From Cellulomonas sp. JH27-2 (lineage in GTDB: Bacteria > Actinomycetota > Actinomycetes > Actinomycetales > Cellulomonadaceae), in assembly GCF_014837175.1 (NCBI RefSeq), contig NZ_JACYFR010000001.1:682001-746000 (forward strand): DNA of 64,000 nucleotides, given 5' to 3'. Of the stretch, positions 63,415 to 64,000 are shown in pieces (the stretch's first letter is position 1; the number at the start of each line of letters is the position of its first letter). The position numbers and the translations under genes are program-made. The notes under the pieces are model-generated. The model was not told the origin of the DNA, made no database searches, and worked only from the letters and a program-made list of their open reading frames with translations.

Positions 63415-64000
63415 ATGCGCTACGGGTTCTTCGACGACGACGCACGTGAGTACGTCGTCACCACCCCGCACACGCCGTACCCGTGGATCAACTACCTGGG
63501 GTCCGAGCAGTTCTTCTCGCTGATCTCGCACCAGGCGGGCGGCTACTCGTTCTACCGCGACGCCAAGATGCGCCGCCTGACGCGGTACCGCTACAACAAC
63601 ATCCCGGCGGACGCGGGCGGGCGCTACCTGTACGTGCACGACGAGGGCGACGTCTGGACCCCGTCCTGGCTGCCGGTCAAGGCGGACCTCGACCACTTCG
63701 AGGCCCGCCACGGACTCGGTTACAGCCGCATCACCGGCTCGCGCGGCGGCCTCAAGGTCGACACCCTCTTCTTCGTCCCGCTCGGTGAGACCGCCGAGGT
63801 CCAGCGCGTGACCGTCACGAACGAGTCGGACGCCGCCAAGACGGTCACCCTCTTCTCGTTCGTCGAGTTCTGCCTGTGGAACGCCCAGGACGACCAGACG
63901 AACTACCAGCGCAACCTGTCGATCGGCGAGGTCGAGATCGAGCAGGAGGGCCCGCACGGGTCGGCCATCTACCACCGCACCGAGTACCGCGAGCGGCGCG
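63415..64000 (+). CDS. cbp: GH94 cellobiose phosphorylase (3' end outside window)
   Basis: The first 195 codons of cellobiose phosphorylase, which splits cellobiose with phosphate into glucose and alpha-glucose-1-phosphate inside the cell. The opening [20 protein letters not shown], the [20 protein letters not shown] block, and [20 protein letters not shown] closely follow my recollection of the Cellulomonas enzyme. The start has GAAGGG 9 nt upstream. The catalytic Asp is beyond the edge. It completes the cellulose pathway begun by the GH5 and GH3 enzymes. Confidence 0.97.
   Translation, partial: MRYGFFDDDAREYVVTTPHTPYPWINYLGSEQFFSLISHQAGGYSFYRDAKMRRLTRYRYNNIPADAGGRYLYVHDEGDVWTPSWLPVKADLDHFEARHGLGYSRITGSRGGLKVDTLFFVPLGETAEVQRVTVTNESDAAKTVTLFSFVEFCLWNAQDDQTNYQRNLSIGEVEIEQEGPHGSAIYHRTEYRERR

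Noticed and set aside
1..64000. CRISPR arrays, tRNA or rRNA genes, prophage or insertion sequences
   Set aside because: No direct-repeat/spacer pattern of 28-37 nt, no cloverleaf or rRNA sequence and no transposase, integrase or terminal repeats were seen. The palindromic elements have neither a transposase nor terminal target duplications that I can identify.

Overview
This window comes from a high-GC actinobacterium, most probably a Cellulomonas or a close relative. The evidence is very high GC with strong third-position bias, many GTG starts, actinobacterial-type regulators, and a dense set of secreted polysaccharide-degrading enzymes with Pro/Thr-rich linkers and carbohydrate-binding modules. 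The last gene, a GH94 cellobiose phosphorylase cut by the window end, closely resembles the Cellulomonas enzyme as I remember it.

Layout. 1-9.0 kb: GH3 beta-glucosidase (cut by the left edge), GH18 chitinase, GH5 endoglucanase and a large secreted repeat protein. 9.1-18.9 kb: small membrane proteins, a methyltransferase/VOC pair, three tandem paralogous membrane proteins with a PH-like C-terminal part, a PadR/ABC/FtsX efflux operon, and an ECF sigma factor with a membrane partner. 19-23.8 kb: a two-component system, a BrnT/BrnA-like toxin-antitoxin pair and an MMPL transporter. 23.8-27.2 kb: a four-module pectate lyase (PL1, F5/8C-like, PL9, CBM2) with a well-defined promoter and LacI-type operator. 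27.3-37.2 kb: diacylglycerol kinase-like protein, GAF/SpoIIE phosphatase, a YCII-YCII-ECF42 sigma operon, an AbiEi/DUF559-like gene, an Nramp transporter, a GNAT protein and an SRPBCC protein. 37.3-41.5 kb: thiamine ABC transporter thiBPQ under a TPP riboswitch. 41.7-46 kb: DUF4235, a secreted protein, a CrtI-like oxidoreductase, an HTTM pair and a deazaflavin-type oxidoreductase. 46.1-52.5 kb: complete mrpACDEFG antiporter operon. 52.6-60.6 kb: EtfD-like Fe-S membrane protein, VOC protein, MarR with divergent ABC exporter, a snapalysin-like protease/lipoprotein pair, and dcd. 60.6-64 kb: a second two-component system, a DUF6069 protein and the cellobiose phosphorylase.

The carbohydrate genes form a scattered plant and fungal polymer-degradation regulon. 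LacI-type palindromes sit at the putative transcription starts of the GH5, pectate lyase and GH94 genes; the GH94 site is one base from the published CebR/CelR cellobiose operator.

The least expected signal is a set of about 60-115 bp imperfect palindromes in at least five sequence families (11 copies in 64 kb). They lie between genes, at gene ends, and in three cases apparently inside protein-coding genes without breaking the frame (ECF42 sigma factor, a histidine kinase ATP-binding domain, the N-terminus of ThiQ). Three copies of one family cluster in and around a DUF559-type nuclease-like gene. A second recurrent signal is a TAnnnT-like box 6-7 nt before start codons that lack a Shine-Dalgarno sequence, suggesting leaderless transcription of many regulators. 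All family names come from reading translated motifs; no database search was run.
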